From assembly GCF_039537585.1 (NCBI RefSeq), contig NZ_BAABAU010000001.1:248001-312000 (forward strand): a stretch of DNA of 64,000 bases. The letters are read 5' to 3'. The notes beneath the pieces are model-generated. The model saw only the letters and a program-made list of their open reading frames with translations. It was not told where the DNA came from and searched no databases. Within the stretch, counting starts at the first letter, position 1. Every line of letters starts with the position of its first letter. The stretch is from Frondihabitans peucedani. Lineage in GTDB: Bacteria; Actinomycetota; Actinomycetes; Actinomycetales; Microbacteriaceae. Positions 15,742-24,603 of this stretch are shown piece by piece. The translations under genes were made by a program, and so were the position numbers.

Positions 15742-18264
15742 TCACACGGCGCTGTACGACACGATGCCGCGCCGCACCGCGTCGAGGGCCTTCCGCGCCA
15801 CCGGGCCGACCGGAGGATCGGCCACGACCGAGAGCTGGTCGAGGAGGTCGATCGTCTGCTTCGTCCAGCGGACGAAGTCGCCGGCGGCGAGCTCGGCGTC
15901 GTCGAGGACCGAGTCGAGGTCGGCTCCGCGGGCCCAGCGGTGCATGGCGAGTGCGAGCCCCGGAGCCGGCTGCTGCGTGCCGGGCAGCTTGTGCGCCTGC
16001 TCCAGGTCGTCGAGCTCGCTCCAGATCGTCCTGGTGCGGTCGAGGGCGGTGCGGAACTCGCCCCGGGGCAGGTAGCGCTCCGACACGGTGCCCTCGTCGC
16101 GCCGCGGCTCGTAGACGAGGGTCGCGGCCATGGCGGCGAGCGACGGGGCGTCGAGCTGCTTCCAGACGCCGCGGCGGAGGCACTCGGCGACGAGGAGGTC
16201 GCGGTCGCCGTAGATGCGGCGGAGGGTCCGGCCCGGGGTGGCGACGTCGACCTCGGCGAGCCGCGACACCGACGAGGAGTCGTAGGTCGCCTGCTCGGCG
16301 GCGTTCGAGCCGTCGCGGGGAACCAGGTAGCCGAGGTCGAGGAGGACGTCGGTCACGCGGTCGAAGATCTTGGCGACCGCGCCGGTGCGGCTGCGGATCT
16401 GAGCCGACAGCTGGTCGGTCTGCTTCTTGAGCTTGTACCAGCGCTCCGCCCACCGCGCGTGCTGCTCGCGCTCGGGGCAGGCGTTGCACGGGTGCTGGCG
16501 GAGCTCGCGGCGGAGGGCCGTGATCTTCTCCTGGCGGCGGTCGCGCTCGCTCCGGCTCTGGCTCTCCGCCCTCGACGCGCCCTGCTTCTCGAGGTCGGCG
16601 ATGCCCTGACGGAGGGTCATGTACTCGCCGAAGTCGCCGAGGTGGCACTGCATCGAGGCGGCGTAGCCGTCGAGCGACTGCTGCTGGGTGCGGACCTTGC
16701 GCGCCAGGTCGACGACGGCCCGGTCGGCCTGGAACTGCGCGAAGGACGTCTCGAGCACCTCGCGGGTGCGCGACCGGCCGAACTGCTCGATCAGGTTGAC
16801 GGCCATGTTGTAGGTCGGCCGGAAGCTGGAGTTGAGCGGGTAGGTGCGCCTGGAGGCGAGAGAGGCGACGGCCTGCGGGTCGAGGCCCTGAGCCCACTGG
16901 ATGACGCTGTGGCCCTCGACGTCGATGCCGCGGCGCCCGGCGCGACCGGTGAGCTGGGTGTACTCCCCCGGCGTGATCGGCACGCGGGCCTCGCCGTTGA
17001 ACTTCTCGAGCTTCTCGAGGACGACGCTCCGGGCCGGCATGTTGATGCCGAGGGCGAGGGTCTCGGTGGCGAACACGACCTTGACCAGCTTCTTCTGGAA
17101 CAGCTCCTCGACGACCTCCTTGAAGGCGGGCAGGAGTCCTGCATGGTGGGCGGCCACACCGCGCTCGAGGCCCTCCACCCACTCGTAGTAGCCGAGCACG
17201 GCGAGGTCCTCGTCGCGGAGGGTGCGGCAGTGGTCGTCGACGATCTCCCGGATCTCCTCGCGCTCGGTAGCGGTCGTCAGCCGGATGCCCGAGCGGAGCA
17301 CCTGGCGGACGGCCTGATCGCAGCCGACCCGGCTGAAGACGAAGAAGATCGCGGGCAGGAGGTTCTTGCCGTCGAGGAGCTCGACGATCTTCCAGCGGTC
17401 CATCCGGCCGAAGCTCTGCGGACCGCTCTGCTGCGAGCGGGAGGTCGCGGGACCCCGGTAGCCGTGCGACCCCGATCCTGGTCGGCCCCCTCGGTCTCGG
17501 CGCCCGGAGGTGCGGGTCGAGAGGGAGGCCGCGCGGACCAGCTCCGGATTCACGCGGTTCGTCGCGGCCTTGCCGCTCGAGTCGAACAGGTCGAGGTACT
17601 TCGACCCCACGAGCACGTGCTGCTGGAGCGGGACGGGGCGCTCCTCGGAGACGATGACGTCGGTGTCGCCGCGGACGGTCATCAGCCAGTCGCCGAACTC
17701 CTCCGCATTCGAGACGGTGGCGCTGAGCGACACCAGCCGGACGTCGAGGGGCAGGTGGATGATGACCTCCTCCCAGACCGCACCGCGGAACCGGTCGCCC
17801 AGGAAGTGCACCTCGTCGAGGACGACGTAGCGGAGGTCGTCGAGGAGGTCGCTCCCCGCGTAGAGCATGTTGCGGAGCACCTCGGTGGTCATCACGACGA
17901 TGCGCGCCCGGGAGTTCACGTTGGTGTCGCCAGTGAGGAGCCCGACCTCGGAGGCGCCGTACTCGGCGACCAGCTCCTGGTACTTCTGGTTCGACAGCGC
18001 CTTCATCGGAGCCGTGTAGAAGACCTTGTCGCGGGGATCCTGCATGGCCAGGTGGATGGCGAACTCGGCCACCAGCGTCTTGCCGGCGCCGGTGGGGGCC
18101 GCGACGAGGACGCTCCTGCCCTCCTCGACCACCTCGCAGGCGGCGATCTGGAAGTCGTCGAGCCCGAAGGTCAGCCGGGAGCGGAACGCCTGGAGCTGCG
18201 GGGTCTTCGAGCGGCTCTTCGAGGCGGCGAAGCGCTCGGCCGGCGACGGTTCGGTGCTGGTCAC
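15742..18264 (-). CDS. helY: Ski2/Mtr4-type DExH RNA helicase HelY
   Basis: An 840-aa superfamily 2 helicase. Walker A APTGAGKTLVAEF is near residue 55, DEVH in VVLDEVHFLGD, SAT motif III in SLSATVSNAEEF, and a C-terminal helicase domain with QLTGRAGRRG. The DSHCT-like C-terminal half contains a CNACPER Cys pair. The start is GTG. It lies downstream of tatA-tatC but behind a strong hairpin, so it probably has its own promoter. Likely role is 3'-5' RNA unwinding in RNA turnover. Confidence 0.94.
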   Translation of the reverse strand: MTSTEPSPAERFAASKSRSKTPQLQAFRSRLTFGLDDFQIAACEVVEEGRSVLVAAPTGAGKTLVAEFAIHLAMQDPRDKVFYTAPMKALSNQKYQELVAEYGASEVGLLTGDTNVNSRARIVVMTTEVLRNMLYAGSDLLDDLRYVVLDEVHFLGDRFRGAVWEEVIIHLPLDVRLVSLSATVSNAEEFGDWLMTVRGDTDVIVSEERPVPLQQHVLVGSKYLDLFDSSGKAATNRVNPELVRAASLSTRTSGRRDRGGRPGSGSHGYRGPATSRSQQSGPQSFGRMDRWKIVELLDGKNLLPAIFFVFSRVGCDQAVRQVLRSGIRLTTATEREEIREIVDDHCRTLRDEDLAVLGYYEWVEGLERGVAAHHAGLLPAFKEVVEELFQKKLVKVVFATETLALGINMPARSVVLEKLEKFNGEARVPITPGEYTQLTGRAGRRGIDVEGHSVIQWAQGLDPQAVASLASRRTYPLNSSFRPTYNMAVNLIEQFGRSRTREVLETSFAQFQADRAVVDLARKVRTQQQSLDGYAASMQCHLGDFGEYMTLRQGIADLEKQGASRAESQSRSERDRRQEKITALRRELRQHPCNACPEREQHARWAERWYKLKKQTDQLSAQIRSRTGAVAKIFDRVTDVLLDLGYLVPRDGSNAAEQATYDSSSVSRLAEVDVATPGRTLRRIYGDRDLLVAECLRRGVWKQLDAPSLAAMAATLVYEPRRDEGTVSERYLPRGEFRTALDRTRTIWSELDDLEQAHKLPGTQQPAPGLALAMHRWARGADLDSVLDDAELAAGDFVRWTKQTIDLLDQLSVVADPPVGPVARKALDAVRRGIVSYSAV

Positions 18265-18297
18265 ACCATCGATTCTGTCACGCCGGCACCGAGAAGA

Positions 18298-18340
18298 GCC
18301 GGGCCGCCGCGGTGCTCCTGGAGCACTGCGGCGGCCCGGC
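18298..18340 (-). terminator. Hairpin terminator after tatA-tatC
   Basis: A long GC-rich stem (GCCGGGCCGCCGC with its complement, continued by GTGCTCC/GGAGCAC) is followed on the minus strand by a TCTTCTC stretch. It separates tatC from helY. Confidence 0.7.
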
Positions 18341-18354
18341 CCGGGGTCGAACGG

Positions 18355-19197
18355 CTATTCGCCGGCGAGCTCCGCATCGAGCTCGGCGTCGAGAGCGGCG
18401 ACGCGCCTGGCGGCGCGGCGGTCGTGCAGCAGCGTGACGGCGCACGCGGCGAGGTAGAGCAGGATCATCGGCACGGCGAGCAGCAGCATCGAGATCACGT
18501 CGGCCGCCGGGGTGACGATGGCGGTGAAGAGCACGATGAGGATGATCGCGACGCGCCAGCTCTTGATGATCGACTTCGCCGAGATGACGCCGACGAAGTT
18601 GAGCAGGACGAGGAAGACGGGCAGGACGAAGGCGACGCCGACGGCCAGCACCAGCTTCAGCACGAAGTCGTAGTACGTCTTCGCGTCGATGATGCTGGAG
18701 TCTTGCTGGGCGATGAAGCTCGTCATGACCTGCACGATGTGAGGCAGGACGAAGTAGCCCGCGCAGCAGCCCCCGAGGAACAGCGGGATCGCCGTCAGCA
18801 GGAAGCCGAGCGCGTACAGCTTCTCTTTGCGGACCAGCGCCGGGACGATGAACGCCCAGATCTGGTACAGCCACACGGGGCTCGAGATGATAACGCCCAC
18901 CGTGATGGTGATCGTCAGCTTCAGGTCGAAGGCGCCGGTGATGTTGGCGAAGTTGAGGGACGCCTGACGGTTGTCAGAACCGGCGATCTGCAGCACCGGG
19001 GCGCGCAGAGCGTCGAGCACGTACGGCGAGAGGAACCAGCCCGCGACGGAGCACACCACGATCGCCAGGGCGGCGAAGAACAGCCGCCGCCGGAGCTCGA
19101 GGAAGTGCTGGCCGAGAGACATGCGCCCCTCGCGACTCTTCGTCTGCCGAGGGGCGCTGCCGGATCCTTCGTCGCCGCGCACGGAGGTCGCGGCCAC
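18355..19197 (-). CDS. tatC: Sec-independent protein translocase TatC
   Basis: A 280-aa protein with six membrane helices. The conserved cytoplasmic N-terminal signal-recognition segment is SLGQHFLELRRRLFFA near residue 27, after a charged 25-residue extension. A second in-frame ATG at MSLGQHF could be the true start. It forms the twin-arginine receptor with TatA, encoded 3 bp upstream. Confidence 0.95.
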   Translation of the reverse strand: MAATSVRGDEGSGSAPRQTKSREGRMSLGQHFLELRRRLFFAALAIVVCSVAGWFLSPYVLDALRAPVLQIAGSDNRQASLNFANITGAFDLKLTITITVGVIISSPVWLYQIWAFIVPALVRKEKLYALGFLLTAIPLFLGGCCAGYFVLPHIVQVMTSFIAQQDSSIIDAKTYYDFVLKLVLAVGVAFVLPVFLVLLNFVGVISAKSIIKSWRVAIILIVLFTAIVTPAADVISMLLLAVPMILLYLAACAVTLLHDRRAARRVAALDAELDAELAGE

Positions 19198-19200
19198 GTG

Positions 19201-19464
19201 CTACGACTTCGGCGGGTAGTCGGTCGACGACGGGGTGTGGTACTCGTCGTTCGGGGTCGACGTGTTCGTGGTGCCCGCCGAGGGAGCTGCACTGCTTCCG
19301 TTCGGCGTGGTGTTGTGCGAGTTGGGGCCCATCTCCGTGCGGAAGATCTTCATCGACTGGGCGATGCTCTTCGCGAGACCCGGCAGCTTCGGCGCACCGA
19401 AGAGGAGCAGCAGGATCGCGAGGATGATGATCAGGTGGGGCCAACCGAGGGCGTTACCGAACAT
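19201..19464 (-). CDS. tatA: Twin-arginine translocase subunit TatA
   Basis: An 87-aa TatA with one N-terminal helix (WPHLIIILAILLLLFGAPKLPGLAKS), an amphipathic helix and a Ser/Thr/Asn/Pro-rich tail. The ATG is chosen because AAGGAGGC lies 6 nt upstream. Forms the translocation pore with TatC. It is 83 bp downstream of pafC on the same strand, as in other Actinobacteria. Confidence 0.95.
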   Translation of the reverse strand: MFGNALGWPHLIIILAILLLLFGAPKLPGLAKSIAQSMKIFRTEMGPNSHNTTPNGSSAAPSAGTTNTSTPNDEYHTPSSTDYPPKS

Positions 19465-19547
19465 GGCGTTTGCCTCCTTGCAAGTTCGTGGAGATGCAAG
19501 TCTAACTCGACGCCGGACGATTCCCGCTGTCTCGGGCAGACGCACAT

Positions 19548-20522
19548 CTAGTTGTCGTATTTCGACGCCGCGCGCCTCGCCCAGTCGGCGACTGCTGCTC
19601 GCGCCGCCGCCGGGGCGATGACGCGGGGCCGCCCCGGGAGGCCCGCGATCAGGCGGGAGAGCGAGCCGAACTGCGTGACCCGGACGAGCATCCTGCTGCG
19701 TCCGTCGGGGAGGTCCTCGATCTCGTCGGGCGCGTAGTCGGCCAGGAACGACACGGCCGGGGTGTCGATCTCGACCGTGACCAGGACGTCGTCGGGCGAG
19801 CCCTCGAACAGGGTCTCGGGCAGGGTGACGTCGGCCGCCCGGTAGGCGATCGGGCTCGTGCTGACGGCGGCGCGGCTGATGCGGTCGAGGCGGAACGTCC
19901 GGATCGCCTCGCGGAGGTGGTCGTACCCCCGGAGGTACCAGTCGGCGTCGAGCGACTCGACCCGGAGCGGATCCACTCGACGGCGCTCCGTCTGACCGCG
20001 GACGCCGGCGTAGTCGAACTCCAGCTGCACGCCCTCGGACGTCGCGCGCCGCACGAGCGCGAGCAGCTGGTTCGTCTCGCTGTTCTCGACCGCCACCTGG
20101 CTCGGCGCACCGGAGGATCCGCGGCTGAGCTTCGACATCAGGCTCGCGATCGCCTGGCGGTCGGCATTCTCGGGCAGCGACGAGAGGTACTGCAGCCCCG
20201 CGATGAGCGCCGCCGCCTCGCGCGACGAGAACCGGGGCGAGTCGTCGATGGCGACCAGGTTGGTCAGGACGATGACGTCGTTCTGCTCGAAGTCGTCCCA
20301 GGCGATGTCGAAGAGGTCGCCATGCTGGTACTGCGTCGTCTCGCCGGGGATGCCCGACACCGCGATCAGCTCGACGGCGCGCCGGATCTGCGCGACCGGG
20401 ACCCCGAAGTGCGCGGCGGCCTCGGCGACGCTCACGCTTCCGCGGTCCATGAGGTAGGGCACGAGAGAGAGCAGGAAGGCCAGCTTGTCTTGCGCCTGGA
20501 GAGGCGTCTGCCGCTCAGCCAC
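19548..20522 (-). CDS. pafC: WYL-domain transcriptional regulator PafC
   Basis: A 324-aa regulator with an N-terminal winged HTH (VSVAEAAAHFGVPVAQIRRAVELI), a WYL domain with DADWYLRGYDHLREAIRTF, and a WCX C-terminal domain. It partners with PafB, whose gene overlaps by 8 bp, to form the PafBC activator of the LexA/RecA-independent DNA-damage response known from mycobacteria. The pafA ligase gene that normally precedes pafB is absent from this window. Confidence 0.93.
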   Translation of the reverse strand: MAERQTPLQAQDKLAFLLSLVPYLMDRGSVSVAEAAAHFGVPVAQIRRAVELIAVSGIPGETTQYQHGDLFDIAWDDFEQNDVIVLTNLVAIDDSPRFSSREAAALIAGLQYLSSLPENADRQAIASLMSKLSRGSSGAPSQVAVENSETNQLLALVRRATSEGVQLEFDYAGVRGQTERRRVDPLRVESLDADWYLRGYDHLREAIRTFRLDRISRAAVSTSPIAYRAADVTLPETLFEGSPDDVLVTVEIDTPAVSFLADYAPDEIEDLPDGRSRMLVRVTQFGSLSRLIAGLPGRPRVIAPAAARAAVADWARRAASKYDN

Positions 20523-21519
20523 GGGGACTCCCCTCGTGGTCGGTGACGAGTGTCTCGAGGCGGCCTCGGACGAGCGCCCGGATCGTCTCGGGCGAGCGGA
20601 CCTCCACCTCCGGCCCGAACGAGGCGAGCTCGTCGGCCAGCAGGTGGCGGTCCGACCAGTGCACGGTCAGCGCGCCGTCGTCTGAGCGCGTGGTGCCGCG
20701 CCGCTTCAGCAGCCGGGTCTCGGCGTCGGACGCAGGATCGACGAGCACCACGGCCGTCTGCTTCTCCCACAGCTCCTCGAGGTCGGCCAGGGCGCGCTCG
20801 GCCGTGGCGTCGGCCGGCCGCTCGACCACCTCGGCCGTGAGGCTCACCGCGCCGACGATGCGAGAGAGCAGGAAGGTGCGGCGGCCGCCCGACTCCTGGT
20901 CGATGGCCGAGCACATCCAGCGCCCCTGGAACTGGACGAGGGCGTACGGCAGCACTCGTCTCGGCCTCGGGGCCTGCTCCCCCGGCTTGAGGTAGGCGAA
21001 GCGGACGACGACGGAGCGGTCGAGCGCCGTCCGGAGCGGATCGAACGCGTCGTCGCGGGAGCGGATGCGCGGCACGTAGTCGAGCTCCGGGACGGGGGCG
21101 GTGCCGCCGAGGCTCCGGAGCTTCAGGAGGGCGCGGCGGCTCTCGCCCGACAGCGTGCCCTCCCGCCACACCATCGCGGCGAGGGTCAGCAGCGCGGTCT
21201 CCTCCGACGAGAAGGAGATGTCGTCGGGGAGCTCGTAGGCGCCGCGCGGGATGCGGTACCGGAGGTTCTGGTTGTTGCCGCTCGAGCCCGGCTCCTCGAT
21301 GGTCTCGAGGGGCACGCCGAGCTCGCGGATGTCGTCTTTGTCGCGCTCGAACTGGCGCTCGAGAGCGGCGTTGTCGTCGGACGACCAGCGCTGGCGGTAC
21401 CCCTGCACGGTCGACAGGATCTCGGTCTTCGTCAGGCCCGTCTCGGTCGCGAGCAGGGCGAGAACCAGGCTGAACAGCCTTTCTTCGACGGGGACGCGCG
21501 GAACGCGTGGTGACGGCAC
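20515..21519 (-). CDS. pafB: WYL-domain transcriptional regulator PafB
   Basis: A 334-aa regulator with a winged HTH (TKTEILSTVQGYRQRWSSDD), a WYL-type domain whose motif is changed (QGRWMCSAIDQESGGRRTF) and a WCX domain. It starts at GTG with TAAGAT 7 nt upstream, suggesting a leaderless transcript heading the pafB-pafC-tatA-tatC operon. The PafBC dimer activates DNA-repair genes. Confidence 0.93.
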   Translation of the reverse strand: MPSPRVPRVPVEERLFSLVLALLATETGLTKTEILSTVQGYRQRWSSDDNAALERQFERDKDDIRELGVPLETIEEPGSSGNNQNLRYRIPRGAYELPDDISFSSEETALLTLAAMVWREGTLSGESRRALLKLRSLGGTAPVPELDYVPRIRSRDDAFDPLRTALDRSVVVRFAYLKPGEQAPRPRRVLPYALVQFQGRWMCSAIDQESGGRRTFLLSRIVGAVSLTAEVVERPADATAERALADLEELWEKQTAVVLVDPASDAETRLLKRRGTTRSDDGALTVHWSDRHLLADELASFGPEVEVRSPETIRALVRGRLETLVTDHEGSPRG

Positions 21520-21526
21520 GTCGTCG

Positions 21527-21532
21527 ATCTTA
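21527..21532 (-). promoter_or_regulatory. -10 box for pafB-pafC-tatAC (leaderless-type)
   Basis: TAAGAT on the minus strand, 7 nt before the GTG start at 21519. Confidence 0.5.
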
Positions 21533-21575
21533 GATCAGGACCGGCGTGCGCCGACGCCCGGGCGGGTGCTCCGGA

Positions 21576-22514
21576 TCAGAGCGCGCCCAGCACGTCGAAG
21601 ACGTAGACGTAGGTCGTCGACGAGCCGCTCGCCGAGGTGGGCGGCGTGACGACCATGACCTGCGATCCGACGGTCTTCCCGATGAGGGCCGACCGGATCT
21701 GCGCGGGGACGTCGGTCGAGCCGAGCGGGATCGGGTTCGCGGAGTCGCCGTCGGTCCAGGTGGAGCCCTGGACGGTCGGCTTGGCGCCGGTGCCCGGTGC
21801 CGGCCAGTCGACCGCCGTGTACTGGAGGATCGCGGTGTCTTTCTTGGTCAGCGTCTTGCCGCTGCCCTTCCGGACGACCTGCACCTTCTCGCGGGTGGGG
21901 GCCTTGATGTCGGGGATGCTGATGCCCGGGGCACCGTTGGCCGCGGTCACGACCGCGGGCATGTTGTTCACGCCGAGCTGCAGGGCTCCGTCGGCCCTCG
22001 GGAGGAAGGCCTTGACGATGTCGATGACGGCGACGTCGGCAGGACCGGACTTCTCGTTCTTCTTCGTGGACGCCGTCGAGCTGAGATCGCTCGCCTTGAC
22101 GGCGACCGCGATCCTGGAGCCCACGCGGGAGCACTCGAGCGCGTCGATGATCGGACCGCCCTTGGTCGCACCGACGGTGACGGGAGCGGTGGGGTCGCTG
22201 TAGGAGCTCGAGGAGAGCACCTTGCCGGTGCTGCCGCTGTAGATCGTGTACTCGATGAGCGCGGGCGTGCCGTCGGTCAGGACTCGGCCGTCGCCCTCGA
22301 CCAGCGTCGAGACCTCGGTGTGGCGGGTGTTCAGCGGGGTGGGGATCGTGACCTTCGGCTTCGAGCCGAAGGCGCCCGTGGCCTCGACGACCGACGACGC
22401 CTCGCCGGAGGCAGGGGTCGTGCAGCCGGCGGAGCCGGGTGCCGCGCTCGTGGAGCAGGCGGTCAGGGTGGCCAGGAGGCCGGCCACGACGATGAGCGCG
22501 GGGAGCTTGCGCAC
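21576..22514 (-). CDS. FKBP-like lipoprotein (degenerate peptidyl-prolyl isomerase)
   Basis: A 312-aa secreted lipoprotein. The signal peptide MRKLPALIVVAGLLATLTAC ends in a lipobox with Cys20. A repeated FKBP-like domain pair follows; the C-terminal one (ILQYTAVDWPAPGTGAKPTV then SALIGKTVGSQVMVVTPP) keeps the fold signature but lacks several active-site aromatics, so isomerase activity is doubtful. Tandem with a better-conserved paralogue upstream. Likely an extracytoplasmic folding factor. Confidence 0.85.
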   Translation of the reverse strand: MRKLPALIVVAGLLATLTACSTSAAPGSAGCTTPASGEASSVVEATGAFGSKPKVTIPTPLNTRHTEVSTLVEGDGRVLTDGTPALIEYTIYSGSTGKVLSSSSYSDPTAPVTVGATKGGPIIDALECSRVGSRIAVAVKASDLSSTASTKKNEKSGPADVAVIDIVKAFLPRADGALQLGVNNMPAVVTAANGAPGISIPDIKAPTREKVQVVRKGSGKTLTKKDTAILQYTAVDWPAPGTGAKPTVQGSTWTDGDSANPIPLGSTDVPAQIRSALIGKTVGSQVMVVTPPTSASGSSTTYVYVFDVLGAL

Positions 22515-22612
22515 GGATCCTCTTTCTACGTCACTCCGGGACGCCCGGAGCTGCTGACAGCGATGCTGGTGCCGGTAGCCGGCGGGCAGCCTGCACAGCC
22601 TATCGGTTCGGG

Positions 22613-23569
22613 CTAGGACACCTTGCCGAGGATGTCGACCACGAAGACGAGCGTCGAATCAGCAGGGATCCCGGTCTGCGCGTTCGAGCCGTAGCCCTCC
22701 TTCGGCGGGATCGTGAGCAGCACCTGCGAGCCCACGGTCTTGCCCGAGAGGCCGTCCACCCAGCCGGGGATGATCGAGCCGGTCGTGAGGGTCGCGACGA
22801 ACGGCTGCTTCTTCGCCCACGAGGAGTCGAAGACCGTGCCGGTCTTGTACACGGCGCCCGTGTACTGGACCATGATCGAGTCGCCCTTGGCGACCTTCGA
22901 GCCGGAGCCCTTGATCAGCGTCGTGGCCTTCAGCGTCGTCGGCGGGGTCGCCTTCGACACGGTGATCGTCGGGGTGCCGTTCTTGGCGACCTTCACCGTC
23001 GACTCGCCCGCGACGGGCTTCTCGGCCGTTCCGGTGGCCTTCGCGGGGAACGCCTTCAGGATGTCGGCCACGAAGACGACGGAGTCTTTCGCGCCGATCT
23101 TGTACTGGCTGATCCCCTGGCCGTTCGTGCTGTCTTTCGCGCTGCCGGCGATCGCGATCCGGTCGCCCACGTGCGAGCAGACGAGACCCTCGCTGAGCGC
23201 GTTCAGGCTCTCGCCCTTCCCTGCCACCAGGTACGTGCCGCTCGAGGTGTAGTCGGTCGCGGTCGCCTTCTTGCCGGTGGCGCCGTCGTAGAGGCTGACC
23301 TGGAAGACGACGGGCTGACCCGCCTTGACGAGCGAGCCCTTGCCCTTGACGATGGTCGACTTCTGCGTGGTCTTCGTCGTCAGCTTCTTCTCGAACGACA
23401 CCTTGGGCGCCTTGCCGACGGCGCCGGTCGCCTTGATCGAGTCGGAGACGCTTCCGGACGACGTGCCGCAGCTCGCCGAGGTGTCTTTCGACGACGAGCA
23501 GCCAGCGAGGCCGAGGGACACCAGCGCGCCCGCGGTCGCCGCGATCGCGAGCGTCTTGGTGATCTTCAT
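22613..23569 (-). CDS. FKBP-type peptidyl-prolyl cis-trans isomerase, lipoprotein
   Basis: A 318-aa lipoprotein with a signal peptide and lipobox LAGC (Cys24). The C-terminal FKBP domain is well conserved: IMVQYTGAVYKTGTVFDSSW, then IIPGWVDGLSGKTVGSQVLL and IPPKEGYG. The N-terminal half is a degenerate FKBP copy. The ATG at 23569 is used; a GTG at 23575 would overlap the trmI stop as GTGA, like the next junction upstream, and is equally possible. Confidence 0.9.
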   Translation of the reverse strand: MKITKTLAIAATAGALVSLGLAGCSSSKDTSASCGTSSGSVSDSIKATGAVGKAPKVSFEKKLTTKTTQKSTIVKGKGSLVKAGQPVVFQVSLYDGATGKKATATDYTSSGTYLVAGKGESLNALSEGLVCSHVGDRIAIAGSAKDSTNGQGISQYKIGAKDSVVFVADILKAFPAKATGTAEKPVAGESTVKVAKNGTPTITVSKATPPTTLKATTLIKGSGSKVAKGDSIMVQYTGAVYKTGTVFDSSWAKKQPFVATLTTGSIIPGWVDGLSGKTVGSQVLLTIPPKEGYGSNAQTGIPADSTLVFVVDILGKVS

Positions 23570-23571
23570 CT

Positions 23572-24603
23572 TCACAGCGGGGTGTCCTGTCCGGTGGGGG
23601 TCGTGGGGGTGCCAGGCGTCTGGGCTCCGGCCGTCGCCTTCGCGGCGGCGTCCTGAGCCTGACGGGCTGTCTTGCGGAGCTTCTTCGGGCTGGCCGTGCG
23701 GTCGCCGAGAGCGCCGGGCGTCCAGAGCTCGACGTCCTCGTCGCTGAAGTCCGACTTCGAGGCGCGGCGCTTCAGCTCGGGCAGGACCGCGCCCGGAGCC
23801 AGACGGCGGGCCGTCATGAGGAACCCGGTGTGCGCGATCATCCTGTGGTCGGGTCTCACCGCGAGCCCCTCGACGTGCCAGGACCGCACGAGGGTCTCGG
23901 AGGAGTCGGGCTCGGTGAACAGGCCCGACGCGCGGAACGCCTCCGCCGTGCGGGAGAGCTGCGTCACCGTCGCGATGTAGCAGACCACGAGGCCGCCGGG
24001 CTTGAGGGTCTCGGCCGTCGCGGCGACGCACTCCCACGGGGCGAGCATGTCGAGGACGACGCGGTCGGCGGTGCCGGGCTCGACGACGCCGGGGAGCTCG
24101 TCGACGAGGTCGCCGACGGTGATGCTCCAGTTGTCGGGGCTGGCGCCGAGGAAGCTGGTGACGTTGCCCTGGGCGACGTCGGCGAACTCCTGCCGCCGCT
24201 CGAACGACGCGAGGCGGCCCTCGGGGCCGATCGCGCGGAGCAGCGACAGCGAGAGCGCACCGGATCCGACGCCCGCCTCGACGACGGTGGCGCCGGGGAA
24301 GATGTCGGCGAAGGTGACGATCATCGCCGCGTCTTTGGGGTAGACGATGGCGGCGCCGCGCGGCATCGACATGACGAAGTCGGCCAGGAGCGGCCGGAGC
24401 GCGAGGTACTCGTCGCCGGTCGTGCTGACGAGCACGGAGCCGTCGGGCAGTTCGACGACGTCGTCGTGCCGGATGATGCCCCGGTGCGTGTGGAACTCGC
24501 CTCCGGGGGTCAGGGTGATCGTGTGCATCCTGCCCTTGGGGCCGGTCAGCTGCACCTTGTCGCCCCAGAGGAACGGGCCGCTCTGGCGGCGGAGCGCGCT
24601 CAC
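23572..24603 (-). CDS. trmI: tRNA (adenine-58-N1)-methyltransferase TrmI
   Basis: A 343-aa enzyme with an N-terminal beta domain (GPFLWGDKVQLTGPKGRMHTI) and a Rossmann SAM site VVEAGVGSGALSLSLLRAIG. It methylates N1 of A58 in the tRNA T-loop. The GTG start overlaps the HAD stop by 4 nt. In most Actinobacteria this gene borders the proteasome locus (M. tuberculosis Rv2118c); here the next genes are FKBPs and pafB. Confidence 0.94.
   Translation of the reverse strand: MSALRRQSGPFLWGDKVQLTGPKGRMHTITLTPGGEFHTHRGIIRHDDVVELPDGSVLVSTTGDEYLALRPLLADFVMSMPRGAAIVYPKDAAMIVTFADIFPGATVVEAGVGSGALSLSLLRAIGPEGRLASFERRQEFADVAQGNVTSFLGASPDNWSITVGDLVDELPGVVEPGTADRVVLDMLAPWECVAATAETLKPGGLVVCYIATVTQLSRTAEAFRASGLFTEPDSSETLVRSWHVEGLAVRPDHRMIAHTGFLMTARRLAPGAVLPELKRRASKSDFSDEDVELWTPGALGDRTASPKKLRKTARQAQDAAAKATAGAQTPGTPTTPTGQDTPL

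Noticed and set aside
15746-17182. Upstream extension of the lnt frame through helY
   Set aside because: The frame stays open by GC bias only; Lnt homology begins at PRTPDFHLP and the upstream part overlaps helY, which is certain.
15700-19551. A 1283-codon open frame on the plus strand opposite helY, tatC and tatA
   Set aside because: It is the antisense of well-identified genes; its composition (runs of Arg, Gly, Val, Ala, Glu) reflects GC-rich codon complementarity and it has no recognisable domain.
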